A stretch of 6,420 nt of DNA, from positions 1 to 6,420 of the forward strand of contig DMMW01000064.1 of the NCBI GenBank assembly GCA_003452965.1, read 5' to 3'. The notes beneath the pieces are model-generated. The model was not told the DNA's origin, did no database searches, and worked only from the letters and a program-made list of their open reading frames with translations. Shown piece after piece: positions 1-5,787 of this stretch. A program made the position numbers and the translations under genes. Origin of the DNA: Elusimicrobiota bacterium (GTDB lineage: Bacteria > Elusimicrobiota > UBA8919). Within the stretch, counting starts at the first letter, position 1. Every line of letters begins with the position of its first letter.

Positions 1-77
1 TCTTGATGCGAGGTAGTTCATTGAAAAATCTCAAATTGTAGTTGCAAAGATTGGGCTGTAAAGGGATTGAAGTCAAA

Positions 78-191
78 ATGTATAAATGTATAAAATGTGG
101 ATATAAAGGTAAAGATTTAGTAAAAAGGGGATTGTTACTCATTTTAAGAGAATTATTTTGTAATTTTTTAGACGAGAGAAATATCAGATGA
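78..191 (+). CDS. Doubtful small ORF (37 aa) with a CxxCG motif
   Basis: An ATG-initiated ORF of 37 codons ends in TGA. Its product begins MYKCIKCGYKGK, so it has a C-x2-C-G knuckle like one half of a zinc ribbon, followed by a basic and then hydrophobic stretch and no second cysteine pair; only one lone Cys follows. No good Shine-Dalgarno sequence precedes it, and the surrounding DNA is very AT-rich. It could be a tiny zinc-knuckle protein, the remnant of a longer zinc-ribbon gene, or chance. I do not recognise a family and favour chance or remnant. Confidence 0.15.
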   Translation: MYKCIKCGYKGKDLVKRGLLLILRELFCNFLDERNIR

Positions 192-216
192 CAAAAAGTT
201 TCTATGTAAGTTTTTT

Positions 217-282
217 AAAATCAGTCTAATTTGTTTTAAAAATCTGTGTAATCGGGTGTTAAAATCTGTGTAATCATTTTTT
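217..282 (+). repeat. Three tandem 22-bp repeat units upstream of gyrA
   Basis: Units start at 217, 239 and 261, an exact 22-bp period. The second and third share the 15-base core AAAATCTGTGTAATC. The first is degenerate: AAAATCAGTCTAAT matches the first 14 core bases at 12 positions. The 7 bases between cores are not conserved. The array ends just before the gyrA ribosome binding site, so it is likely in the gyrA leader. The same core occurs in reverse orientation with the same 22-bp period at 4284-4327, so this looks like a dispersed intergenic repeat family. Its function is unknown. Confidence 0.8.
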
Positions 283-283
283 A

Positions 284-290
284 AAAAGGA
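284..290 (+). promoter_or_regulatory. Ribosome binding site of gyrA
   Basis: AAAAGGA lies 10 bases before the ATG at 301. It supports the start at 301 over the next in-frame ATG at 376, even though the first start gives GyrA a charged N-terminal extension of about 21 residues relative to E. coli GyrA. Confidence 0.7.
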
Positions 291-300
291 ACTTAAATTT

Positions 301-3300
301 ATGGCAGAAGAAAAAGAAGATAAGCAAGACAAACTGGAAAAGAAAGAACCTCTACCACAGCCACAACAGATTAATATGGACAGGGTAGTCTCAAGAAACA
401 TTGAAGATGAGATGAAAATATCTTATATTGACTATTCTATGTCCGTAATAGTTGGGCGTGCATTGCCGGATATCAGAGATGGACTTAAACCTGTTCATCG
501 CAGAATTCTTTTTACTATGAAAGAAATGGGATTAAGGCATAATACTGCATACAAAAAATCTGCAAGGATTGTCGGCGACTGTCTTGGTAAATATCATCCG
601 CATGGTGATACGGCAGTATACGATTCCATGGTCAGAATGGCACAAGAATTTTCGTTACGGTATCCGCTTGTTGACGGACAGGGCAATTTTGGGTGTTTTA
701 CAAAAGATACCAAAGTTAAATTAACAGATGGAAGAGATTTGAGTTTTGAAGAACTTATAAAAGAATATGGAACTGGTAAAAAGAATTATACATATACAAT
801 TACCTCAGAGGGTGAAGTTGAAATTGCCGAGATAAAAAAACCAAGATTAACCAGAAAAAATGCTGAAATAATGAAGGTATGTCTTGATAACGGACAAGAA
901 ATCAAGTGTACATTAAATCACAAATTTATGTTATTAGATGGAACATATAAAGAAGCCAAAGATCTTAAAGCAAAAGATTCTTTAATGCCGGTTTATTTAA
1001 AATTATCAGACCAGAAAGATGGATTAAAACCAGAACTTTTTGGATATCAGATGATATATATTTCAAAAAGAGACAAATGGATACCAAGTCATGTACTTGC
1101 TGATAATTGGAATTTACAACATAATGTTTATGATACATCTGCCGGGAAAATAAGACATCATTTAGATTTTAATAAGCTTAATAACAATCCGGATAATATA
1201 AAACGTATTCAGTGGAATGAACATTGGAAGCTACATAAGGAGATAGCGTCTTTACAACATCAGAATCCTGAATATAGAGAAAAAATGAAACACTCCCTAA
1301 GTGAAACAACCAAAGAATATATAAAAAATAATCCAGAAAAAAGAGAAGAATTTAGTAAAAGAGCAACACAAACTTTAAAACGGTTATGGAAAGATCCTTA
1401 TTATAGGGAATTGTTTCATCAAAAAATTGTTAAAGCAAATAAAAACAGATTAACCAATAATACCGGGAAAAAAAAGTTTTTAACAATTTGTTCATACCTA
1501 TTAAACAATTACAATGAAATTTCAGAATCCCTTTATGAAAAAACAAGAAAAGAAGTTTTTAAATCAAGTTTTACAAATTGGAATCTTGGATTTTCAAAAT
1601 ATTTTGGTAATGATGTAAATAAAGTATTATTTGAAATAAACAAAAATCACAAAGTTTTGAAAGTAGAATTTATAAATCAGTTTGAAGATGTTTATGATTT
1701 AACGATAGAAGGAACTCATAATTTTGCTTTAGCATCGGGTGTATTTGTTCATAATTCTGTCGACGGGGATTCGCCGGCAGCTATGCGTTATACAGAAGTA
1801 CGGCTTGATCAAATTTCTGAAGAGATGCTCGGTGACCTTGACAAAAATACAGTTGATTTTGGGCCAAATTATGACGGCTCGCTTACAGAACCGTTAGTTT
1901 TACCTGCAAAACTACCGAATCTTTTAATAAACGGTTCGTCCGGTATCGCAGTCGGTATGGCAACGAATATTCCGCCGCATAATTTAACTGAGGTTTGCGA
2001 TGGAATAATGGCACTTATTGATAATCCGGATATTGATATTCCGGAAATATCTAAAATTATAAAAGGACCTGATTTCCCAACAGCAGGAATTATTTTCGGG
2101 AAACAGGGAATAAAAGATTATTTTACAACAGGACGCGGGTCAATTAGGATCAGAGCTAAAGCAGAGGTTGAGGATATAAAAAGCGGTAAAACAGCGATAA
2201 TTGTCAATGAATTGCCGTATCAGGTTAATAAAGCAGCACTCATTGAGAATATAGCAGACCTGGTTAAAGATAAAAAGATAGAGGATATTTCGGATATACG
2301 CGATGAATCAGACAGAGACGGTATGCGGTTAGTTATAGAAGTTAAACGTGACGGTAATCCACAAGTTGTTTTAAACCAATTATTTAAACATACCCAGATG
2401 GAGTCATCATTTGGCGTTATAATGTTATCTTTGGTTGGTAACCGACCGCGAGTACTAAACATAAAAGATATGCTTCATCATTATATTGAACACAGAAAAA
2501 TAATAGTTGTGCGCAGAACAAAATTTGAGCTTGCAAAAGCGGAAGCACGTGCACATATTTTAGAAGGGTTAAAAATTGCGTTAGATAATTTAAATAAAAT
2601 TATTAAGTTGATAAGAGAATCCAAGAATGCGGATATTGCAAGAACAGGCTTAATGGACGAATTCAAGTTATCAAAAATACAAGCACAAGCTATTCTGGAT
2701 ATGAAACTGGTTCAATTGACAGGTCTCGAAAGACAAAAAATTGAAGATGAATATCTTGAGTTGATAAAAACAATTGAACGGTTAAAATCTATTTTGGCGG
2801 ATCCGAAAAAGGTTTTGACCATTATTAAAAATGAATTAAATGAAGTTAAAGAAAAATATGGTGATGATAGAAGAACTAAAATACAAGCCCAAGCCATTGA
2901 TTTGGATATGGACGATTTGATTCAGGAAGAGGATGTTGTTGTAACCATCTCACACGCAGGATATATTAAGAGGATGCCGACAACAACATATAAATCACAG
3001 AATCGCGGTGGTAGAGGTGTTATGGGCATGACAACCAGAGAAGAGGATTTTGTTGAGTACTTATTTGTGACATCAACACATGCGTATATGTTGCTTTTTA
3101 CAAATCGCGGACGTGTTCATTGGTTGAGGGTTTATGAGATACCCGAGTCAAACAGGACATCAAGAGGTAAAGCGATTATAAATCTGCTTCAGTTATCTTC
3201 ATCCGAAGAAAAAATTACGGCCGCAATTCCTATAAGGTCTTTTGAGAAAGAGAAGAAATCATATCTTGTAATGGCTACCCGATTCGGGACAGTCAAAAAA

Positions 3301-3885
3301 ACTGAACTTGAAGAATATTCTAATATTAGAAAATCTGGAATAATCGCAATAAATCTTGAAGACGGCGATTCACTTATAGATGTAAAACATACCCATGGCG
3401 ATAGTGAATTGATTATAGCAACTAAAAATGGCACCGCAATAAGGTTTAAAGAAAACGATGTTCGCACAATCGGCAGAAGCGGTAAAGGAGTAAGAGGAAT
3501 TCGTCTTGAAAAAAGTGATGAAGTAGTCGGGATGGAAAATGTCATTAAAAAAGATACTGTTTTAATTGCTACAGAGAACGGATACGGTAAAAGAACAAGT
3601 ATTGATGATTACCGTGTCCAATCCCGTGGCGGTAAAGGTGTTATTAATATTAAGACAACCGACAGAAACGGAAATGTTATAGGCATAAAAAATGTTAGGG
3701 ATGATAGCGATATTATGCTTATGACACAGAAAGGAATAATGATTCGTATGGACGTGAGTGATATTTCTGTTATTGGAAGAAATACTCAGGGAGTTCGTTT
3801 GATTCGTCTTGAAGATGGAGATAAACTGGCAACAATTGCACATGCAACCAAGGAAGACGAAAATGTTAATGATCAAAAGATTTAA
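301..3885 (+). CDS. gyrA: DNA gyrase subunit A precursor containing an intein
   Basis: This is the DNA-cleaving and wrapping subunit of gyrase (A2B2 with GyrB), which introduces negative supercoils using ATP. The 1194-residue precursor holds a 354-residue intein (residues 132-485), leaving an 840-residue GyrA of normal length. The winged-helix region shows SYIDYSMSVIVGRALPDIRDG (E. coli-like, from residue 41) and the quinolone-region motif HPHGDTAVYD (99-108), with Thr104 at the E. coli Ser83 position and Asp108 at Asp87. The catalytic tyrosine is Tyr497 in AAMRYTE, equal to residue 143 after splicing. A tower and coiled-coil region follows. From about residue 875 comes the C-terminal beta-pinwheel with six blade repeats, including the GyrA-box QNRGGRG (900-906) and a similar QSRGGKG (1107-1113). 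The GyrA box and full pinwheel argue for GyrA over ParC. A charged, Lys/Glu-rich extension of about 21 residues precedes the conserved core. The last 23 bases overlap the archease gene. Confidence 0.97.
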   Translation: MAEEKEDKQDKLEKKEPLPQPQQINMDRVVSRNIEDEMKISYIDYSMSVIVGRALPDIRDGLKPVHRRILFTMKEMGLRHNTAYKKSARIVGDCLGKYHPHGDTAVYDSMVRMAQEFSLRYPLVDGQGNFGCFTKDTKVKLTDGRDLSFEELIKEYGTGKKNYTYTITSEGEVEIAEIKKPRLTRKNAEIMKVCLDNGQEIKCTLNHKFMLLDGTYKEAKDLKAKDSLMPVYLKLSDQKDGLKPELFGYQMIYISKRDKWIPSHVLADNWNLQHNVYDTSAGKIRHHLDFNKLNNNPDNIKRIQWNEHWKLHKEIASLQHQNPEYREKMKHSLSETTKEYIKNNPEKREEFSKRATQTLKRLWKDPYYRELFHQKIVKANKNRLTNNTGKKKFLTICSYLLNNYNEISESLYEKTRKEVFKSSFTNWNLGFSKYFGNDVNKVLFEINKNHKVLKVEFINQFEDVYDLTIEGTHNFALASGVFVHNSVDGDSPAAMRYTEVRLDQISEEMLGDLDKNTVDFGPNYDGSLTEPLVLPAKLPNLLINGSSGIAVGMATNIPPHNLTEVCDGIMALIDNPDIDIPEISKIIKGPDFPTAGIIFGKQGIKDYFTTGRGSIRIRAKAEVEDIKSGKTAIIVNELPYQVNKAALIENIADLVKDKKIEDISDIRDESDRDGMRLVIEVKRDGNPQVVLNQLFKHTQMESSFGVIMLSLVGNRPRVLNIKDMLHHYIEHRKIIVVRRTKFELAKAEARAHILEGLKIALDNLNKIIKLIRESKNADIARTGLMDEFKLSKIQAQAILDMKLVQLTGLERQKIEDEYLELIKTIERLKSILADPKKVLTIIKNELNEVKEKYGDDRRTKIQAQAIDLDMDDLIQEEDVVVTISHAGYIKRMPTTTYKSQNRGGRGVMGMTTREEDFVEYLFVTSTHAYMLLFTNRGRVHWLRVYEIPESNRTSRGKAIINLLQLSSSEEKITAAIPIRSFEKEKKSYLVMATRFGTVKKTELEEYSNIRKSGIIAINLEDGDSLIDVKHTHGDSELIIATKNGTAIRFKENDVRTIGRSGKGVRGIRLEKSDEVVGMENVIKKDTVLIATENGYGKRTSIDDYRVQSRGGKGVINIKTTDRNGNVIGIKNVRDDSDIMLMTQKGIMIRMDVSDISVIGRNTQGVRLIRLEDGDKLATIAHATKEDENVNDQKI
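1153..1236 (+). other. HNH nuclease core within the intein
   Basis: Residues 285-312 of the precursor contain an R-H-H-x-D-F-N-K-L-N-N-N-P-D-N-I stretch followed by E-H-W-K-L-H. This matches the HNH endonuclease pattern: His286 and His287 with Asp289 for the first part, the Asn294-Asn296 and Asn299 segment for the central part, and His308 and His312 for the last metal or catalytic histidines. All key positions are intact, so the nuclease may be active. The expected target is the uninterrupted gyrA junction, where the GNFG codons meet the SVDGD codons. Assignment to HNH is firm; activity is inferred. Confidence 0.85.
1264..1449 (+). other. Three helical repeats after the HNH core (probable DNA-binding tail)
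   Basis: Within the intein, NPEYREKM (322-329), NPEKREEF (344-351) and DPYYRELF (365-372) recur at spacings of 22 and 21 residues. Each begins with an [N/D]-P helix cap and carries an Arg-Glu pair. The stretches between them also align (SETTKEYIKN with ATQTLKRLWK). The segment is strongly basic. In HNH and GIY-YIG homing nucleases, short modular repeats next to the nuclease commonly bind DNA (NUMOD-type modules), and I infer the same role here. A further 75 or so residues (about 390-460), rich in Lys and aromatics, separate it from block F and may be another DNA-contacting domain. Confidence 0.6.
3850..3856 (+). promoter_or_regulatory. Ribosome binding site of archease, inside gyrA
   Basis: AAGGAAG lies within the last codons of gyrA. 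Its AAGGA part ends 8 bases before the ATG at 3863. It decides the archease start in favour of 3863 rather than the upstream in-frame ATG at 3809. Confidence 0.6.
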
Positions 3886-4282
3886 ATTAATAAACCACAC
3901 TGCAGATGTGGGTATAATAGCTTACGGTAAAACGTTAAGCGAGCTTTTTGCAAATGCCGCCTATGGGATGTTTTCATTAATAACTGAAATTGAAAAAGTA
4001 AAAGAAATAGGTACAATTGCTATTTCGCTCCAAGCCAACAATTTAGAAGAACTTCTAATTTCCTTCCTTAACGAACTTCAATACTATTTCTCTATGAAAC
4101 AGCTACTTTTTAGTAAATTTGAAATTTTAAATTTGCTCGACACTAAACTTAAAGCAAGCGTTTCAGGTGAAAAAATTTCAAACCATCAAATCTTGCAAGA
4201 AATAAAAGCCGCTACCTACCATAATTTGAAAATAAAAAAAGTGAAAAATATCTACCAAGTACAAATAATTTTTGATGTATAA
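3863..4282 (+). CDS. Archease, RtcB-activating protein
   Basis: Archease promotes guanylylation of the RNA ligase RtcB and lets it turn over many times; it is a small cytosolic metal-binding protein. From ATG 3863 the product is 139 residues, the usual family size. Family signatures are visible in order: the N-terminal NHTADVG (residues 11-17, normally [DE]HTAD[IV]G), GKTLSELFANAAYGMF (22-37), LEELLISFLNELQYYF (61-76), KAATYHNLKIKK (115-126) and the C-terminal FDV with the conserved near-terminal Asp138. The first position of the HTAD motif is Asn rather than the usual acidic residue, while the following Asp15 is kept. An upstream in-frame ATG at 3809 would add 18 residues with no family similarity, so 3863 is chosen. 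It overlaps gyrA by 23 bases, suggesting translational coupling, and precedes rtcB, its expected partner. Confidence 0.93.
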   Translation: MLMIKRFKLINHTADVGIIAYGKTLSELFANAAYGMFSLITEIEKVKEIGTIAISLQANNLEELLISFLNELQYYFSMKQLLFSKFEILNLLDTKLKASVSGEKISNHQILQEIKAATYHNLKIKKVKNIYQVQIIFDV

Positions 4283-4283
4283 A

Positions 4284-4327
4284 TAAAAGTGATTACACTG
4301 ATTTTGAGAAATGATTACACAGATTAT
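4284..4327 (-). repeat. Two 22-bp repeat units between archease and rtcB, inverted relative to those before gyrA
   Basis: GATTACACTGATTTT (4291-4305) and GATTACACAGATTA (4313-4326) are reverse complements of the AAAATCTGTGTAATC core found upstream of gyrA, with one mismatch each. Their spacing is again exactly 22 bp. They fill most of the 57-bp gap between archease and rtcB. Bases 4309-4325 are a perfect 17-bp reverse complement of 263-279. I see no hairpin-plus-T-run terminator here. Confidence 0.8.
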
Positions 4328-4331
4328 TATT

Positions 4332-4335
4332 AGGA
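4332..4335 (+). promoter_or_regulatory. Weak ribosome binding site of rtcB
   Basis: AGGA ends only 4 bases before the ATG at 4340, closer than usual. No other in-frame start upstream gives family similarity, so the start stands on protein similarity more than on this site. Confidence 0.35.
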
Positions 4336-4339
4336 TTAT

Positions 4340-5734
4340 ATGTCCAAACCTTGTCCATTAAAAAAAGTTGACAATTATAGATGGAAAATAGAAAAAAGCG
4401 GGACCATGAATGTGGAAGGGCTTATTTTTGCATCTGAAAAAATGGTTCCAAGTATTTGCAGCGATAATGCGCATCAGCAGGTTGCCAATGTTGCATCGCT
4501 TCCCGGAATACTTGAAAAATCTTTTGCTATGCCGGATATTCACTGGGGATACGGTTTCCCTATAGGTGGTGTTGCTGCATTTGACATAAACAAAGGCGTA
4601 ATTTCACCTGGAGGCGTGGGGTACGATATTAACTGCGGTGTACGACTTTTACGGACGAATCTTTTAAAAAAGGATATTGAAAAAGATATAAAAAAATTGA
4701 TTGCCGGACTTTTTACGAATATTCCTTCAGGTGTAGGTGCAACAGGAAAACTGAATTTGTCGGCACGTGAAGTAAAAAGTGTTTTGGAAAAAGGGGCGAA
4801 ATGGGCGGTTGAAAATGGCTACGGTGAAAAAGACGACCTTTTGCATATTGAAGAAAATGGTTGTTTCACGGATGCAAATTATTCCAATGTTTCTGAACGG
4901 GCGATTGATAGGGGTAGGGAGCAACTCGGGACACTGGGTGCAGGCAATCATTTTTTGGAAATTCAGGAAGTAATAGAAATATATGATGAAGAACATGCCC
5001 GGAAACGCGGATTATTTTTAGGACAAATAACAGTAATGATACATACAGGTAGCCGTGGTTTGGGTTATCAGGTTTGCGATGATTATATAAGAGTTATGCT
5101 TAACGCTGCAAGGAAATACGGGATAAATCTGCCAGATAAGCAACTTGCCTGTGCACCGGTATTATCGGACGAGGGAAAAAAATATTTTTCTGCAATGGCT
5201 TCAGCAGCAAACTATGCATGGGCAAACAGACAGATTATCACGCATTGGATACGCGAGACATTTATGAAAACGCTTTCACAATCACCAAGAGATTTGGGAT
5301 TGGAATTGGTTTATGATATTGCCCATAACATAGCCAAATTTGAAGAACATTCCGGTAAATCAATATGCATACATAGAAAAGGTGCAACCCGGTCGTTTCC
5401 TGATATTCCGGTAATAATTCCGGGCACGATGGGTACGGCAAGTTATATTTTAGTCGGTACAGAACAGGCATTAAAAGAAACGTTCGGCAGCACCTGTCAT
5501 GGTGCTGGACGGGTAATGTCAAGGACACAGGCATTGAAAACTGTTCAAAGCAATGAATTAATTAAAGAACTTGAAAATAAAGGGATAACAGTACAAGTAA
5601 AAAAACTTAAAACACTCGCAGAAGAGGCGCCCGATGCTTATAAGGACGTGAATTTGGTAGTTGATGTATGTCACAATGCGGGCATCTCAAAAAAAGTCGC
5701 AAAAATGAAGCCAATCGGTGTTATCAAGGGTTGA
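4340..5734 (+). CDS. rtcB: RNA-splicing ligase RtcB (3'-phosphate/5'-OH RNA ligase)
   Basis: RtcB joins RNA ends bearing 2',3'-cyclic phosphate or 3'-phosphate to 5'-OH ends using GTP and Mn2+, through an RtcB-GMP intermediate; it serves in tRNA splicing in archaea and animals and RNA repair in bacteria. The 464-residue protein is close to the long archaeal form (about 480) rather than the shorter E. coli type (408). Visible active-site residues, with Pyrococcus equivalents in brackets, are Asp96 and Cys99 in GGVGYDINCG (Asp95, Cys98), His204 in GAGNHFLEIQ (His203), His235 in MIHTGSRGLG (His234), His329 in YDIAHN (His329), the guanylylated His387 in STCHGAGR (His404), and Lys463 in the C-terminal GVIKG (Lys480). 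All are intact, so it should be active. It lies 57 bp after archease, its activator, which supports a shared RNA ligation role. The bacterial substrate (broken tRNA, rRNA or mRNA) cannot be told from here. Confidence 0.97.
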   Translation: MSKPCPLKKVDNYRWKIEKSGTMNVEGLIFASEKMVPSICSDNAHQQVANVASLPGILEKSFAMPDIHWGYGFPIGGVAAFDINKGVISPGGVGYDINCGVRLLRTNLLKKDIEKDIKKLIAGLFTNIPSGVGATGKLNLSAREVKSVLEKGAKWAVENGYGEKDDLLHIEENGCFTDANYSNVSERAIDRGREQLGTLGAGNHFLEIQEVIEIYDEEHARKRGLFLGQITVMIHTGSRGLGYQVCDDYIRVMLNAARKYGINLPDKQLACAPVLSDEGKKYFSAMASAANYAWANRQIITHWIRETFMKTLSQSPRDLGLELVYDIAHNIAKFEEHSGKSICIHRKGATRSFPDIPVIIPGTMGTASYILVGTEQALKETFGSTCHGAGRVMSRTQALKTVQSNELIKELENKGITVQVKKLKTLAEEAPDAYKDVNLVVDVCHNAGISKKVAKMKPIGVIKG

Positions 5735-5787
5735 TTCCGATAAGGTATAAATATAGAAAGATTTTTTCAAAGACGAATTAAAACTAT

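Larger units (their letters stand above)
694..1755 (+). mobile_element. GyrA intein (354 aa) with HNH homing endonuclease
   Basis: The intein interrupts the conserved GNFG|SVDGDSPAAMRY segment. It begins at Cys132, the first splicing nucleophile, in CFTKDTKVKLTDG (block A). Block B carries the T-x-x-H motif as TLNH (204-207). Block F is VYDLTIEGTHNF (464-475), and block G ends GVFVHN with His484 and Asn485, followed by Ser486 as the +1 nucleophile. All residues needed for the standard splicing pathway are present, so it should excise and restore GyrA. Between the splicing blocks lies an HNH nuclease core rather than LAGLIDADG motifs. Hand counts of GC in sample 60-base lines give 22-28% inside the intein (721-780, 1321-1380, 1561-1620) against 33-48% in gyrA exteins (601-660, 1921-1980, 2341-2400), which fits horizontal arrival. 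Boundaries are exact by comparison with uninterrupted GyrA. Confidence 0.95.

Noticed and set aside
14..16. TAG read through as an amino acid (stop-codon recoding) in a possible gyrB tail
   Set aside because: The certain genes here show no in-frame TAG or TGA and end at TAA or TGA; one doubtful frame is not evidence for recoding.
67..94. Possible gyrA promoter: TTGAAG, 16-base spacer, TATAAA
   Set aside because: Matches of this quality are expected by chance in such AT-rich DNA, several TATAAA-like boxes overlap nearby, and it would leave a leader of about 200 bases; not enough support to call.
217..282. CRISPR array
   Set aside because: The units are 22 bp including only about 7 variable bases, too short for repeat plus spacer, and oppositely oriented copies sit in a second gap.
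610..624. Thr104 at the E. coli Ser83 position as a quinolone-resistance change
   Set aside because: Thr occurs naturally at this position in some susceptible bacteria (for example Campylobacter), and Asp108 (Asp87 position) is unchanged, so resistance cannot be inferred.
3189..3545. 118-codon reverse-strand ORF, and similar reverse ORFs at 168-401, 2220-2462, 2481-2666, 2712-2897, 3562-3900, 4358-4543, 4727-4996 and 5262-5534
   Set aside because: All lie opposite strongly conserved gyrA or rtcB coding DNA (168-401 in part), with low-complexity translations and no recognisable motifs; they are antisense shadows.
3809..3862. Longer archease start at 3809
   Set aside because: The added 18 residues are out-of-frame gyrA coding sequence with no archease similarity; ATG 3863 has a better ribosome binding site and gives the usual family length.
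4779..4973. 64-codon forward ORF inside rtcB in another frame
   Set aside because: It is out of frame within conserved RtcB sequence, including the GNH metal-site region, and has no motif of its own.
5735..5787. Terminator or promoter between rtcB and the TMTC-like gene
   Set aside because: There is a short T-run (5763-5768) but no stable GC stem before it, and the TTGATT/TATAGA pair has only a 15-base spacer; neither is convincing.
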